From: an uncultured Dehalococcoidia bacterium
GTDB taxonomy: Bacteria > Chloroflexota > Dehalococcoidia > Lucifugimonadales > UBA1123
Direction of reading: 5' to 3'
DNA length: 64,000 nucleotides
Assembly (NCBI GenBank): GCA_958296105.1
Contig: OY282441.1
Span: 2,129,800 to 2,193,799 of the forward strand
Of this stretch, positions 35,442 through 43,563 are shown one piece after another. Position 1 is the stretch's first letter, and every line of letters starts with the position of its first letter. A program made the translations under genes and the position numbers. The notes beneath the pieces are model-generated. The model ran no database searches. It saw only the letters and a program-made list of their open reading frames with translations, and was not told the origin of the DNA.

Positions 35442-35614
35442 GCCGCTATAATGGAACAGCGCGAGATATTGGATTTCCAGCGAAAGGCGGACTGACAGCT
35501 GACATGGCGGCTCTATCGTGTCTATCGTGACGCCGAGCGAGGATGACGTTCTCGACGGCGGCAGCGCTCTTTCGGGCTTCACCTGCCCCGTAAGAGACGG
35601 TTTAGAACTCTAGA

Positions 35615-36994
35615 ATGGCGCACGTCCCACCGCGCAGCAGAGGTATGCTCAGGGCGCAGGCAGAGCGCTCGTATGTCACCCGCGCCATAGGCTTGCCCGT
35701 TCAGCGGTACATCTACACCGAGTCCATCAGCGGCGTCGTCCTGCTTGCGGCTGCGCTCGCCGCGCTGATATGGGCAAACTCCCCTTGGAGCGAGGACTAC
35801 CATCACATCTTGGAGACGCACCTGACCCTGAACGCCGCCCTGTTCAGAGTCGATCTGTCCATCGAGGAGTGGATAAACGACGGCCTCATGGCGATCTTCT
35901 TCTTCGTCGTCGGCCTCGAGATCAAGCGCGAGCTTCTGCGCGGCCAGCTTTCCACCATGCGCCGCGCCGCGCTTCCGGCGATAGCCGCGCTCGGCGGCAT
36001 GGTCGTTCCCGCAGCCTTCTACCTCTCACTGAACACCTCCGGAGAGGGCGTGCGCGGCTGGGGCATCCCCATGGCAACGGACATCGCCTTCGCGCTCGGC
36101 ATCCTCGCCCTGCTCGGACGCCGCGTTCCGATGGAGCTGCGCGTCTTTCTGCTCGGCCTGGCGGTGATGGACGATCTCGGCGCGATAGCGGTCATAGCCA
36201 TCGCTTACACCGAATCGCTCGACTTCGTTATGCTGGCGATAGCCGGCGCGCTGGTGGGAGGGCTGATCGCCGCCAACCGACTCGGATTCAGCTACGCCGT
36301 CATCACGGCGGCACTCGCGTTCTTGATCTGGGTGGCAATACTCAAGTCCGGCATCCACGCCACCATCGCCGGAGTCGTGATCGGCGCGCTGACGCCATCC
36401 CGCCCATACCTCAGCCGCGAGGAGTTCGCCGAAGAGTCCCAAGCGCTCGTGGCTGAGTACCACACCGCCATAGTCGCCGGAGACTACGACCGCTCCGAAG
36501 CCATACTGGGCGAGCTGGAGGCGTTGAGCCAAGCGACCGAAGCCCCCCTCGTCCGCCTCGAGCGCCTGATCCACCCTTGGTCCAGCTACGTCATCCTTCC
36601 AATATTCGCACTGGCGAACGCCGGCATCGAGTTCGCCGGAAACTCGCTCGAAGAAGCCCTGTCCAACGGCGTCACCATCGGAATCGTAGTCGGACTGGTG
36701 CTTGGAAAGCTGCTGGGGATAACGCTGCTGCCTTGGATCGCCTCGCGGCTCGGCTGGGTCGAGCTTCCCGACAGCGTCACGTGGACGCACGTCGCCGGCG
36801 TCGGGCTGGTTGGCGGAATCGGATTCACAGTCGCCATCTTCGTCGCCGGCTTGGCGTTCGAAGACCCCATCTTGATCGCCAGCGCCAAGATGGGCGTCCT
36901 CGCCGCATCCCTCATCGCCGGACTTCTGGGATACCTCGTTCTCAGATTCATCGCGCGGCCAGCAGCGGGCGGAGCGCAGCATTCCTCTCATTGA
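35615..36994 (+). CDS. nhaA: Na+/H+ antiporter NhaA
   Basis: 459 residues with about twelve hydrophobic helices. NhaA features: GLMAIFFFVVGLEIKREL, the cation-binding MATDIAFALGILALLG (Asp) and GLAVMDDLGAIAVIA (two Asp), and a C-terminal WTHVAGVGLVGGIGFTVAIFV. A ~70-residue acidic cytoplasmic loop (EEFAEESQAL to EAPLVRLERL) separates helices and could be the pH or partner-sensing region; it is longer than in E. coli. The protein exchanges Na+ for protons across the inner membrane. The 173 bases upstream carry an isolated TATAAT at 35447; no clear -35 is visible. Confidence 0.93.
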   Translation: MAHVPPRSRGMLRAQAERSYVTRAIGLPVQRYIYTESISGVVLLAAALAALIWANSPWSEDYHHILETHLTLNAALFRVDLSIEEWINDGLMAIFFFVVGLEIKRELLRGQLSTMRRAALPAIAALGGMVVPAAFYLSLNTSGEGVRGWGIPMATDIAFALGILALLGRRVPMELRVFLLGLAVMDDLGAIAVIAIAYTESLDFVMLAIAGALVGGLIAANRLGFSYAVITAALAFLIWVAILKSGIHATIAGVVIGALTPSRPYLSREEFAEESQALVAEYHTAIVAGDYDRSEAILGELEALSQATEAPLVRLERLIHPWSSYVILPIFALANAGIEFAGNSLEEALSNGVTIGIVVGLVLGKLLGITLLPWIASRLGWVELPDSVTWTHVAGVGLVGGIGFTVAIFVAGLAFEDPILIASAKMGVLAASLIAGLLGYLVLRFIARPAAGGAQHSSH

Positions 36995-37000
36995 CGATGG

Positions 37001-37150
37001 TCACTTGCTCCCCACGTGGCGGATGACCATAGTGACGCCGAGCGCGATCACCAGCACAGGCCAGTAGGTGCTGAAGCCCCCCTCGATCACACCCAGCCGT
37101 TCCAGCAGCAGGATCGCGCCGACGAATACGAGAACGATTCCGATGAACAA
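37001..37150 (-). CDS. Tiny two-helix membrane protein, DUF5668/LiaI-like
   Basis: 49 residues from TTG 37150, with GGGGAG six to eight bases upstream as a strong ribosome site. Reading: FIGIVLVFVGAILLLERLG, then a turn VIEGGFSTYW, then PVLVIALGVTMVIRHVGSK and stop. This is the two-helix LiaI-LiaF transmembrane type pattern (first helix, aromatic-rich turn with a Trp-Pro, second helix with basic end). It is too short to be found without inspecting codons. A CTG 37186 start would add 12 residues. Convergent with nhaA, only six bases between. Role unknown. Confidence 0.6.
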   Translation of the reverse strand: MFIGIVLVFVGAILLLERLGVIEGGFSTYWPVLVIALGVTMVIRHVGSK

Positions 37151-37262
37151 AAGACTCTCCCCATCGTGCCTGCGGCTCGAAAGCAGCCATTAGCATACAC
37201 CCATAGAGCGTTCCGCTCGGAGGGGTCTGAGACTGGAGAAGATCGCATTTTGCCGCCACAGC

Positions 37263-37318
37263 TTGCCGCGCGCTGGCAGTCCCAATATAATGCCGCCAGC
37301 GGCGGGCGCGAACCCGCC
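37263..37318 (+). promoter_or_regulatory. Promoter and leader hairpin of the LLM gene at 37340
   Basis: TTGCCG (37263-37268), 17-base spacer, TATAAT (37286-37291), the best sigma-A promoter in the window. A hairpin GGCGGG-CGCGAA-CCCGCC (37301-37318) lies at the start of the predicted leader, 21 bases before the ATG. It could stabilise the mRNA or be a binding site. Confidence 0.6.
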
Positions 37319-37339
37319 CATCTTCACAGAGGTTCGAAC

Positions 37340-38395
37340 ATGGAAATTGGAGTTGGTCTCGATCCAACACTCGGTCTCGACTGGGATCAGCAGCGCGATG
37401 TATCCAAAGAAGCAGCGCGACTCGGCTACACCAGCATATGGACGCCCGAAGGCAACGGGCAGGACTCGTTCCACCTGTGCGTCCAGCGCTGGCAGGCAAG
37501 CGCCGAGGCGGTCGACGGCGGGCTGACTACGGGCATAGCCGTATCGCCAGTCATGTACCGCACGCCGCTGTCGTTCGCCATGGAGGGCGGCACGGTGAGC
37601 GACATCACCGGCGGCAAGTTCATCATGGGGATCGGATCGGGCGGCGCGTACCGCCCGCGCGCCCGCGCTCAGCTCGGAGTCGGGCGCATGTCCGCGCTCT
37701 CCCTCATGCGCGACTACCTGACAGTCGTGCGCGGCCTCGTCAACGGCGAGCGAGTGAGCCACGAGGGCGAGACAGTCACGCTCAGGGGCATGAGGCTCGC
37801 CATGCGCCCCGCTCCGCGCACGCCCGTATATCTCGGCGCGCTCGGCCCCAAGATGCTGGAGATGAGCGGCGAGCTTGCGGACGGCGCGAGCCTCAACTGG
37901 TGTACCCCCGAGCAGATAGCTTGGAGCCGCGAGCGCATCGCCGCCGGAGCCGCCGCCGCTGGCAGAGACCCTTCCGAGATCAACGTGGCAGAGTACATCC
38001 GCGTCTGCGTGGATGAAGACGTGGACGCCGCGCGCATCGCCCTGGCCAAGGCCACCATGGGCTACGCGCTCGGCGCGGCCGTCCCGACCGAGCGCGAGCG
38101 ACAGCTTGGATACCGCGCCCACTTCGAGCGCATGGGCTTCTCGGACGAGCTGGCGCGTCTGGACGAGATGCGAAAGAGCGGAGCCTCCAACGACGAGGTC
38201 GCAGATGCGTTCCCGGCAGAGATTCTTCTCAGCGTGGGCTACTTCGGAAGAGCCGAAGGCGCAGCCGCCGCATTCGCGCGCCTGTCCGAGGGACTCGACA
38301 CTGCCATCGTCCGCGTGGTCGCAGCGAGAAGGGGAGTCGAATCGACCCTGTCCGTCATGCGCGCATGTAGCCCCGAAGCCATCCGAGCGGCTTGA
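37340..38395 (+). CDS. LLM-class (luciferase-like) FMN/F420-dependent oxidoreductase
   Basis: 351 residues. TIM-barrel flavoenzyme with the EAARLGYTSIWTPEG beta-strand, a GGKFIMGIGSGGAYRPR phosphate loop (~93-110), ARPAPRTPVYLGALGPKMLEMSGELADG and C-terminal YFGRAEGAAAAFARL. This layout matches both FMN monooxygenases and F420-dependent reductases; the cofactor cannot be decided by reading. It is the first of three LLM genes in the window. It starts its own transcript at a strong promoter and is followed 76 bases downstream by an NHL-repeat protein. Confidence 0.84.
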   Translation: MEIGVGLDPTLGLDWDQQRDVSKEAARLGYTSIWTPEGNGQDSFHLCVQRWQASAEAVDGGLTTGIAVSPVMYRTPLSFAMEGGTVSDITGGKFIMGIGSGGAYRPRARAQLGVGRMSALSLMRDYLTVVRGLVNGERVSHEGETVTLRGMRLAMRPAPRTPVYLGALGPKMLEMSGELADGASLNWCTPEQIAWSRERIAAGAAAAGRDPSEINVAEYIRVCVDEDVDAARIALAKATMGYALGAAVPTERERQLGYRAHFERMGFSDELARLDEMRKSGASNDEVADAFPAEILLSVGYFGRAEGAAAAFARLSEGLDTAIVRVVAARRGVESTLSVMRACSPEAIRAA

Positions 38396-38471
38396 CAGCC
38401 CACCCCCTGACGAGACGCGCTTACCCCCTCGATCTTCACCGAAACAGCTGAAAGCCACAGGAGCGTTGACA

Positions 38472-39374
38472 ATGCCCACAGAAGGCGCGGGACACCACAC
38501 GTTCGAGGTCATCAGCCACTGGGCAAAGCTCCCCGACGGGTGGGACGCGCCCATGGCCGCCGTCGCCGTCGACTCCCATGATCGCGTGTACGGATTCAAT
38601 CGCGGCGAGCGCGGCGTCATCGTGTTCGACGCGAACGGCAGCGTCATCAGCCACTGGGACGGCGTGGAGTTCGTCTTTCCCCACGCCATCTACGCCGACC
38701 CGTCAGACAACATCTGGATAGTGGACAGAGACGCCGGACAGGTGCTGAAGTACACTGCCGAAGGCGAGCTGCTCATGGCGATCGGCGAGCGCGGCCACCG
38801 CTCCGACACCGGCGCGGACAACTCCGCGTTCAGCTCCAACGGCTGGGTGGACGTGACCCACGGCGGCGAGCCGTTCAACCTGCCCGCCGGAGTAGCCGTC
38901 GCCCCGAACGGAGACATATTCGTTGCGGACGGCTACGCCAACTGCCGCGTCCACAAGTTCTCGTCAGACGGAGCGCATCTGAAGAGCTGGGGCGACCCCG
39001 GAGACGGCCCCGGCCAGTTCAATCTGCCTCACGGCGTTTGGGTGGACGGCAGAGGACAAGTCCTCGTGGCAGACCGCGAGAACGACCGCGTGCAGGTGTT
39101 CGACCAAGACGGCATTCACCTAGCCCAGTGGCCCGCAGAGCTGATAGGCCCTGCCGCGATCTGGATGGACGCCGACGGCGCCGCATACGTTGCCGAACAC
39201 AACGGAGGCTTCTTCAGCGTACTGGACGCCGACGGCGCCCCGCTCGCTCGCTGGGGCGGCCCCGAATTCCGAAGCTGCCACGGCGCGGCAGGCGACTCCG
39301 AAGGCAGCATCTACTTCGTCCAGCCCGTCGAAGGACAGTCTGGACGGCGGATAGTAAAATACGTTAGAAAGTAG
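38472..39374 (+). CDS. NHL-repeat beta-propeller protein
   Basis: 300 residues without signal peptide or membrane helix. Repeated blades of the type PAGVAVAPNGDIFVADGYANCRVHKF, PHGVWVDGRGQVLVADRENDRVQVF and PAAIWMDADGAAYVAEHNG show a six-bladed NHL propeller. Similar proteins include peptidyl-hydroxyglycine amidating lyases and SMP30-like lactonases. His and Asp residues on the inner strands could bind metal. ATG 38472 follows ggagcg. The gene lies between an LLM enzyme and a zinc-ribbon gene; a lactonase or lyase role is possible. Confidence 0.82.
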   Translation: MPTEGAGHHTFEVISHWAKLPDGWDAPMAAVAVDSHDRVYGFNRGERGVIVFDANGSVISHWDGVEFVFPHAIYADPSDNIWIVDRDAGQVLKYTAEGELLMAIGERGHRSDTGADNSAFSSNGWVDVTHGGEPFNLPAGVAVAPNGDIFVADGYANCRVHKFSSDGAHLKSWGDPGDGPGQFNLPHGVWVDGRGQVLVADRENDRVQVFDQDGIHLAQWPAELIGPAAIWMDADGAAYVAEHNGGFFSVLDADGAPLARWGGPEFRSCHGAAGDSEGSIYFVQPVEGQSGRRIVKYVRK

Positions 39375-39384
39375 CCCCAGTCCA

Positions 39385-39582
39385 TTGGCATCCGAACAGC
39401 AAATCCAGCAAGCCATAGACAGCCTCGACTGGATACAGCCCTGCCCGACCTGCGGGATGCGCTACTGCGTTGGCGACTACGAATGTCCCCACTGCGGCAG
39501 CGATCTGTACGACAACCTCCATGCGTGGGCAGATGCGCTCGTCAACCGCATCATGGCCCTCGCGCCCGAGACGGAATCCTGA
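39385..39582 (+). CDS. Small zinc-ribbon protein
   Basis: 65 residues from TTG 39385. Two Cys pairs, PCPTCGMRYCVG and ECPHCGS, form a zinc ribbon in the middle; the ends are helical and acidic (EQQIQQAIDSLDW, HAWADALVNRIMALA). It begins 10 bases after the NHL gene, so it is co-transcribed. Such small ribbons serve as protein- or nucleic-acid-binding adaptors; no specific family recognised. Confidence 0.7.
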   Translation: MASEQQIQQAIDSLDWIQPCPTCGMRYCVGDYECPHCGSDLYDNLHAWADALVNRIMALAPETES

Positions 39583-39766
39583 GCGCAGCGCCCCTAGGTT
39601 CTGCCCACCCTCTCTTCGCCTACCCTCTCTTCGCCTACCTTCTCTTTGATTGACTCAGCCGTCGCCCCATGTCTCCCCGTCTCGGAGCGCGCCGTCGGCA
39701 GCCCGCGCCATCCTGTGCTACACTGGCGGAGCTGTCCGACGACCGTAGACTCCGGGGGCCACCGAT

Positions 39767-40915
39767 ATGAAGATAACCGCAGTCGATCACTTCTTGGCAA
39801 ACCCGGGCAGGGGCAAGAACCTGTGCTTTGTCAAGGTGCAGACGGACGAGGGAATCCACGGCTGGGGCGAAGCCTATACGCAGTCCGACCGCGATATACA
39901 GGTGACGGCGCACATAGACCAGCTCAGACGCTACCTGATAGGGCGAGACCCCCGCAACATCAAGCACTTCGTCCAGTGGGCATACGACGACTTCGCCGGT
40001 CGGCGCGGCGCGATGGATCTATGGTGCGCCGTCAGCGGCATCGAACATGCCCTTTGGGACATCACCGGCAAGGCGGCGGGTATGCCCGTCCACATGCTGC
40101 TGGGGGGCGCCTGCCGAGACAGGATTCGCGTCTACGCCAACGGCTGGAGCGGCGGCGCATCGCCGCAGGAGCTGGCGGAGCGCGCCCAGTCCGTAGTCGA
40201 AATGGGCTTCACCGCCATGAAGTTCGACCCCATCCCCGGCCCATGGCGCACCTTCGTAGGCAAGGACGTAGAGAACGCCGCCATCGAGAACGTCCGCGCC
40301 GTGCGCGAGGCAGTGGGATGGGACGTAGACATACTCGTGGAGATGCACCGTCGGCTCGCGCCCATGCACGCCCGACGCATCGGCAGAGAGATCGAACGGT
40401 ACAGACCATTCTGGTACGAGGAGCCCGTCCTCGCCGAGAACATAGACGCGCTGGCGGCGGTCAGGCGCGACGTGAACATACCAATCGTTACGGGCGAGGA
40501 GCTGTACACCAAGTTCGAGTTCAGAGAGGTCTTCGAAAAGCAGGCGGCGGACATCCTCAATCCGGACGTGTGCAACGTGGGCGGCATACTGGAGCTGAAG
40601 GAGATAGCGGCGATGGCAGAGCCTTACTACGTGGTCGTATCGCCCCACAACTTCAACAGCACCACGCTGGGCTTGGCTGCGACCATACAGGTTTCTGCCG
40701 CCATCCCCAACTTCCTGATCACCGAGTACTTCGTCAACCTCGAAGACTTCGGCAAAGACATAGCCATCGAACCCTTCGCGGTGGAGAACGGATACATTCG
40801 CGTTCCGGACACCCCCGGAATCGGCATCGACTTGGACGAGGAGCGGCTGGCGGCGTACCCGTACAGGCAGTTCGCCCCCCGATCTCCGCTGCAATACTGG
40901 GAGGAAGGCCCCTAG
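39767..40915 (+). CDS. Enolase-superfamily (mandelate racemase/galactonate dehydratase-like) enzyme
   Basis: 382 residues: N-terminal capping domain (ITAVDHFLANPGRGKNLCFVKV, GIHGWGEAY) then the barrel. Catalytic features: FTAMKFDPIPG (Lys-x-Asp strand 2), ILVEMHRR (Glu-x-His on strand 3), WYEEPV (strand 4), VTGEELY (strand 5) and SPHNFNS (late His). The Glu-x-His pair and the late His point to acid sugar dehydratases. The enzyme dehydrates a sugar acid to a 2-keto-3-deoxy acid. A -10-like TACACT at 39719 is the only promoter hint. Convergent with the VOC gene through a short tandem duplication. Confidence 0.85.
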   Translation: MKITAVDHFLANPGRGKNLCFVKVQTDEGIHGWGEAYTQSDRDIQVTAHIDQLRRYLIGRDPRNIKHFVQWAYDDFAGRRGAMDLWCAVSGIEHALWDITGKAAGMPVHMLLGGACRDRIRVYANGWSGGASPQELAERAQSVVEMGFTAMKFDPIPGPWRTFVGKDVENAAIENVRAVREAVGWDVDILVEMHRRLAPMHARRIGREIERYRPFWYEEPVLAENIDALAAVRRDVNIPIVTGEELYTKFEFREVFEKQAADILNPDVCNVGGILELKEIAAMAEPYYVVVSPHNFNSTTLGLAATIQVSAAIPNFLITEYFVNLEDFGKDIAIEPFAVENGYIRVPDTPGIGIDLDEERLAAYPYRQFAPRSPLQYWEEGP

Positions 40916-40980
40916 CCTTAGCCTTCTGGGATGGACTCTCCGCGCCGCGCCTTAGCCTTCTGGGATGGACTCTCCGCGCC
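40915..40980. repeat. Tandem duplication of a 34-bp unit between convergent genes
   Basis: The unit starting GCCTTAGCCTTCTGGGATGG occurs at 40915 and again at 40949 with identical sequence over at least 32 bases. The right copy codes the last residues and stop of the VOC gene; the left copy begins at the last base of the enolase-like stop. A recent slippage or small duplication. Confidence 0.85.
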
Positions 40981-41341
40981 GCTCTGGGGGCTGCTCCAGT
41001 AGCTGCACGATGTTGCCGTCCGGGTCCTCGAAGGATGCGACCCACCCTCCCCAATGCTCTCGCTCAGGCTGGCGGATGAACTCCACCCCTTCGCCTGCCA
41101 GCCGCTGGTGAACCGCGTGGATGTCGTCTACGTCGAAGTTGACCATGATCCGATAAGGCTCCCGCGTCTGGCCGCTCACCGCGTCGTGGCTGCCGATGGA
41201 GAAGCGCAGCCCGCCCCACTTGAACGATACGAAATGGGGGCGGTCGGAGTGCGGACGCAGCCCCAGCGTCTCGCAGTAGAATTTTCTGAGAACCGGCAGA
41301 TTGCCCGTCCAGACTATCACGCCGTTCATGTGACCGATCAT
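40952..41341 (-). CDS. VOC/glyoxalase-superfamily protein
   Basis: 129 residues. Two paired beta-alpha-beta-beta-beta units: the first with GVIVWTGNLPVLRKFYCETLGL, the second with VNFDVDDIHAVHQRL and ASFEDPDGNIVQLLE. The terminal Glu of NIVQLLE and the early His are the usual metal ligands. Members include glyoxalase I, ring-cleavage dioxygenases and fosfomycin resistance proteins; the activity is not decidable here. ATG 41341 has GGAG nine bases upstream. Confidence 0.82.
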   Translation of the reverse strand: MIGHMNGVIVWTGNLPVLRKFYCETLGLRPHSDRPHFVSFKWGGLRFSIGSHDAVSGQTREPYRIMVNFDVDDIHAVHQRLAGEGVEFIRQPEREHWGGWVASFEDPDGNIVQLLEQPPERRGESIPEG

Positions 41342-41363
41342 AAACTCGAACTCCGTTAGCCGT

Positions 41364-41425
41364 CAGTCTCTAGCCGCAAGTCCCTAGGTCTCTAGCCGCA
41401 AGCCCCTAAGCCTCTAGCCGTAAAC
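41364..41425. repeat. Three degenerate copies of a 20-22 bp CTCTAGCCGCAAG repeat
   Basis: GTCTCTAGCCGCAAGTCC, GTCTCTAGCCGCAAGCCC and GCCTCTAGCCGTAAAC follow one another directly upstream of the VOC gene. The spacing is 20-22 bases. It may bind a protein or be a slippage product; no coding potential. Confidence 0.7.
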
Positions 41426-41437
41426 TGGCGCACCATC

Positions 41438-41604
41438 TATAATACACTCTAGGGAATCGGGCGGATGATGATGACAGCCTTCGGAAGTGTCCCTGGAAAG
41501 GAGGATGTGCGCATTGGACAGTAGTATCAGGAGGTGCTCCAAGTAGGTGTTCTTTGGAGCGCCTCTAAAATGCGCGGGGACTCTGCTTTGCGGAGTCCCC
41601 GCGC
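41438..41604 (+). other. Non-coding 170-base segment: TATAAT, strong Shine-Dalgarno with 13-codon frame, and two perfect hairpins
   Basis: TATAAT at 41438 has a weak -35. A Shine-Dalgarno AAAGGAGG (41497-41504) abuts an ATG (41505) opening 13 codons that end in the loop of hairpin 1 (41531-41565, 12-bp stem with one wobble pair). Hairpin 2 (41572-41604, 12-bp perfect stem) follows. The arrangement resembles a leader-peptide attenuator or small RNA, but no + strand gene follows. Hairpin 2 also ends the - strand gene. Confidence 0.4.
41567..41604 (-). terminator. Rho-independent terminator of the phosphotriesterase-like gene
   Basis: GCGCGGGGACTC (41572-41583) pairs perfectly with GAGTCCCCGCGC (41593-41604). 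On the minus strand the stem is followed by ATTTTAG. It starts six bases after the stop codon of the phosphotriesterase-like gene. Confidence 0.75.
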
Positions 41605-41610
41605 TGTTCG

Positions 41611-42567
41611 TTACCGCCCGCCTTCGAAGAACCGCCGTGGATTGTCCACGAATATGTTGGCGATGTCCTCGTCGCTCGCTCCCAGCTCTTTCAGCCTCGG
41701 AATCACCCTGCGCGTGATGAACAGGTAGCCGTCTGGGTTGTACCGCTGCCGCTGCTCCTGCATCTCCCTGCTCGCTATGCTCAGCGTCACCGACCAGTCA
41801 TGGCCCAGCATGATCCGCCGTCCCCAGCCCGCCTCTATCAGCTTCCATGCCGTCTGCGTGCGCCCCTCCCAGTCGGGCGTCAGCTCGGTTTGCCGCCCCG
41901 GGTAGCGGTCCAGCCCTATCCAAACCCCCTTCTCCAGCAGCCCGATCAGGTATTCGGTGTCTGTCGTATCGTTGCTGTGTCCCACGTAGACGCGGTTCAG
42001 GTCTACCCCTTCGTCTTCGAAGACAGCCACCTGCTGCTCGCCCACACGCTCCGGCGCCCAGGTATGCGTGGAGATGGGGACCCCAGTCGCCTTCTGCGCC
42101 CGTGCCGCCGCGCGCAGGATTATCTCGCCCTCCGGCGTCACGCCGCCCATGTCGTTGGCGACCTTTATGATGCCCGCCTTTATGCCGGTGTCTTCGATTC
42201 CGACCTCGATTTCGCGGATGTACAGACCCGCCACCACGTCCGGCTCCACCGTCCAGAACACTCGGGGGATGTCGCGCCAAGTGCCAGTGGCGCAGACGAT
42301 GTTGATTCCCGACTCGCGCGAAACCTGCTCCAGCATACGGATGTCGCGTCCGAGGTCTATCGTGGTCACGTCGATGATCGTTCTCAGCCCCTCGCCATGC
42401 GCCGCGCCAAGCTCGGAAACCCCCTTGGATATCGTGCCTTCGCGGTCTATGAACTCCGGATACACGTACTGAATGCCGGCAGAAGACACCAGAACGTGTT
42501 CGTGGGACAGAGTGAATCCCAAGTCTGCCGTGTCCATTGGGCCGAGAACCGAGTTGATGATCGCCAT
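41611..42567 (-). CDS. Phosphotriesterase-family amidohydrolase (PHP/lactonase-like)
   Basis: 318 residues from ATG 42567. Metal ligands: TLSHEHVLVS (His-x-His), the lysine position in KAGIIKVAND (probable carbamate), VPISTHTWAP, VYVGHSND and MLGHDWSV (Asp). Members hydrolyse lactones, phosphotriesters or amides; true phosphotriesterases are rare, and a lactonase or formyl-hydrolase is more likely. The frame is open to 42669 but the extension is not family-like. The 213 bases upstream (42568-42780) hold no recognisable gene. Terminated by a clear hairpin. Confidence 0.85.
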   Translation of the reverse strand: MAIINSVLGPMDTADLGFTLSHEHVLVSSAGIQYVYPEFIDREGTISKGVSELGAAHGEGLRTIIDVTTIDLGRDIRMLEQVSRESGINIVCATGTWRDIPRVFWTVEPDVVAGLYIREIEVGIEDTGIKAGIIKVANDMGGVTPEGEIILRAAARAQKATGVPISTHTWAPERVGEQQVAVFEDEGVDLNRVYVGHSNDTTDTEYLIGLLEKGVWIGLDRYPGRQTELTPDWEGRTQTAWKLIEAGWGRRIMLGHDWSVTLSIASREMQEQRQRYNPDGYLFITRRVIPRLKELGASDEDIANIFVDNPRRFFEGGR

Positions 42568-42780
42568 GCTGCGCTCTCCAAAGATGCTTGTATCTGTGCC
42601 GTATCGCTCCGCGCGAGCGGCTGTTCCTGACGGAGCCGACCCCAGGGGCGGCTCCCTGTCGCACTTCATCCGTCTTGCCCGTCTCGACGTTAGGCGAGAC
42701 GAGCGCCCTCAGCGGAGGGGCAATACGGCGGTGTCCGTTTGCGCAGCCGTCGAAAGCGGCATCCTCCGCCGCCTTTTGGC

Positions 42781-43563
42781 TCAGCCCGCGCGAGCTACGG
42801 GATTGCTCAGCGTGCCTATTCCGCTTATCTCCACGTCCACCGTGTCGCCCGCCTCGATGTTTTGGGTAGCGCCGTCCGTTCCCATCCAGATCATATCTCC
42901 GGGGTGGAGCGTCAGGTATCTGGACATCTCGCTTATGTAGTGGGCGACTCCGAATATCATGTTGTTGGTGGCGAACTGCGAGACCGCCTCGCCGTTGACT
43001 CTGATGACAGTCTCCATGCTGTCCAGATCGAAGTCCGTCTCTATCCACGGACCCATCGGCTTGAACGTGTCGCTGTTCTTGGCGCGCCATAGTGTGCGGT
43101 CGCCTGCCTGCCACGTTCGCTCGCTGACGTCGTTGCCTATCGTGCAGCCCAGAACGCAGCTCAGAGCCTCGTCTTCGGAGACGTTCTTGGCTCTCTTGCC
43201 GATGACCACCACCAGCTCGCCCTCGTACTGCACCTGCTCGGTGGCGTCGGCGGGTATGATTATCGGCTCGCCGTGCGCTATCAGCGCGTTGTTCGCGCGG
43301 TAGCCGATGTCCGCCTTGTCGGGCAGGTCGGGCTCCCGTCCGAGCAGCGCCGCCGCTTCCCTAACATGCTCCTCGTAGTTGATGCCCGCCGCGTAGAAGG
43401 TGAGCGGAACCAGCGGAACGCCCAGACGAACAGCCGTCAGCGGGAAGCGATGCCCCGTCCGCCGGTGTTCGCCGAACGGCGTTCCGGACACCTCCTCGAC
43501 CTGATCTCCCTCGACGATTCCGTAGCTCGCGCTTCCGCCATACTGGTATCGTATCCATCTCAT
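42781..43563 (-). CDS. Fumarylacetoacetate hydrolase-family protein
   Basis: 260 residues. FAH-fold features: PLTFYAAGINYEEHVREAA (~55-73), VQYEGELVVVIGKRAKNV with metal-binding Glu residues (~110-125), GCTIGNDVSERTWQ (~140) and RYLTLHPGDMIWMGTDGAT (~215). The family cleaves C-C bonds of beta-diketo acids or decarboxylates oxaloacetate-type substrates in aromatic and sugar-acid catabolism. The start overlaps the stop of the AI-2E gene (ATGA), so the two are coupled. It fits the catabolic theme of this region. Confidence 0.87.
   Translation of the reverse strand: MRWIRYQYGGSASYGIVEGDQVEEVSGTPFGEHRRTGHRFPLTAVRLGVPLVPLTFYAAGINYEEHVREAAALLGREPDLPDKADIGYRANNALIAHGEPIIIPADATEQVQYEGELVVVIGKRAKNVSEDEALSCVLGCTIGNDVSERTWQAGDRTLWRAKNSDTFKPMGPWIETDFDLDSMETVIRVNGEAVSQFATNNMIFGVAHYISEMSRYLTLHPGDMIWMGTDGATQNIEAGDTVDVEISGIGTLSNPVARAG

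Noticed and set aside
35447-35452. TATAAT before nhaA as a promoter
   Set aside because: No credible -35 box lies 15-19 bases upstream, and the distance to the nhaA start is over 160 bases.
36948-37499. 183-residue minus-strand frame covering the end of nhaA and the LLM start
   Set aside because: Codon pattern and composition are those of antisense; the real small gene there is the TTG-started 49-residue protein in another frame.
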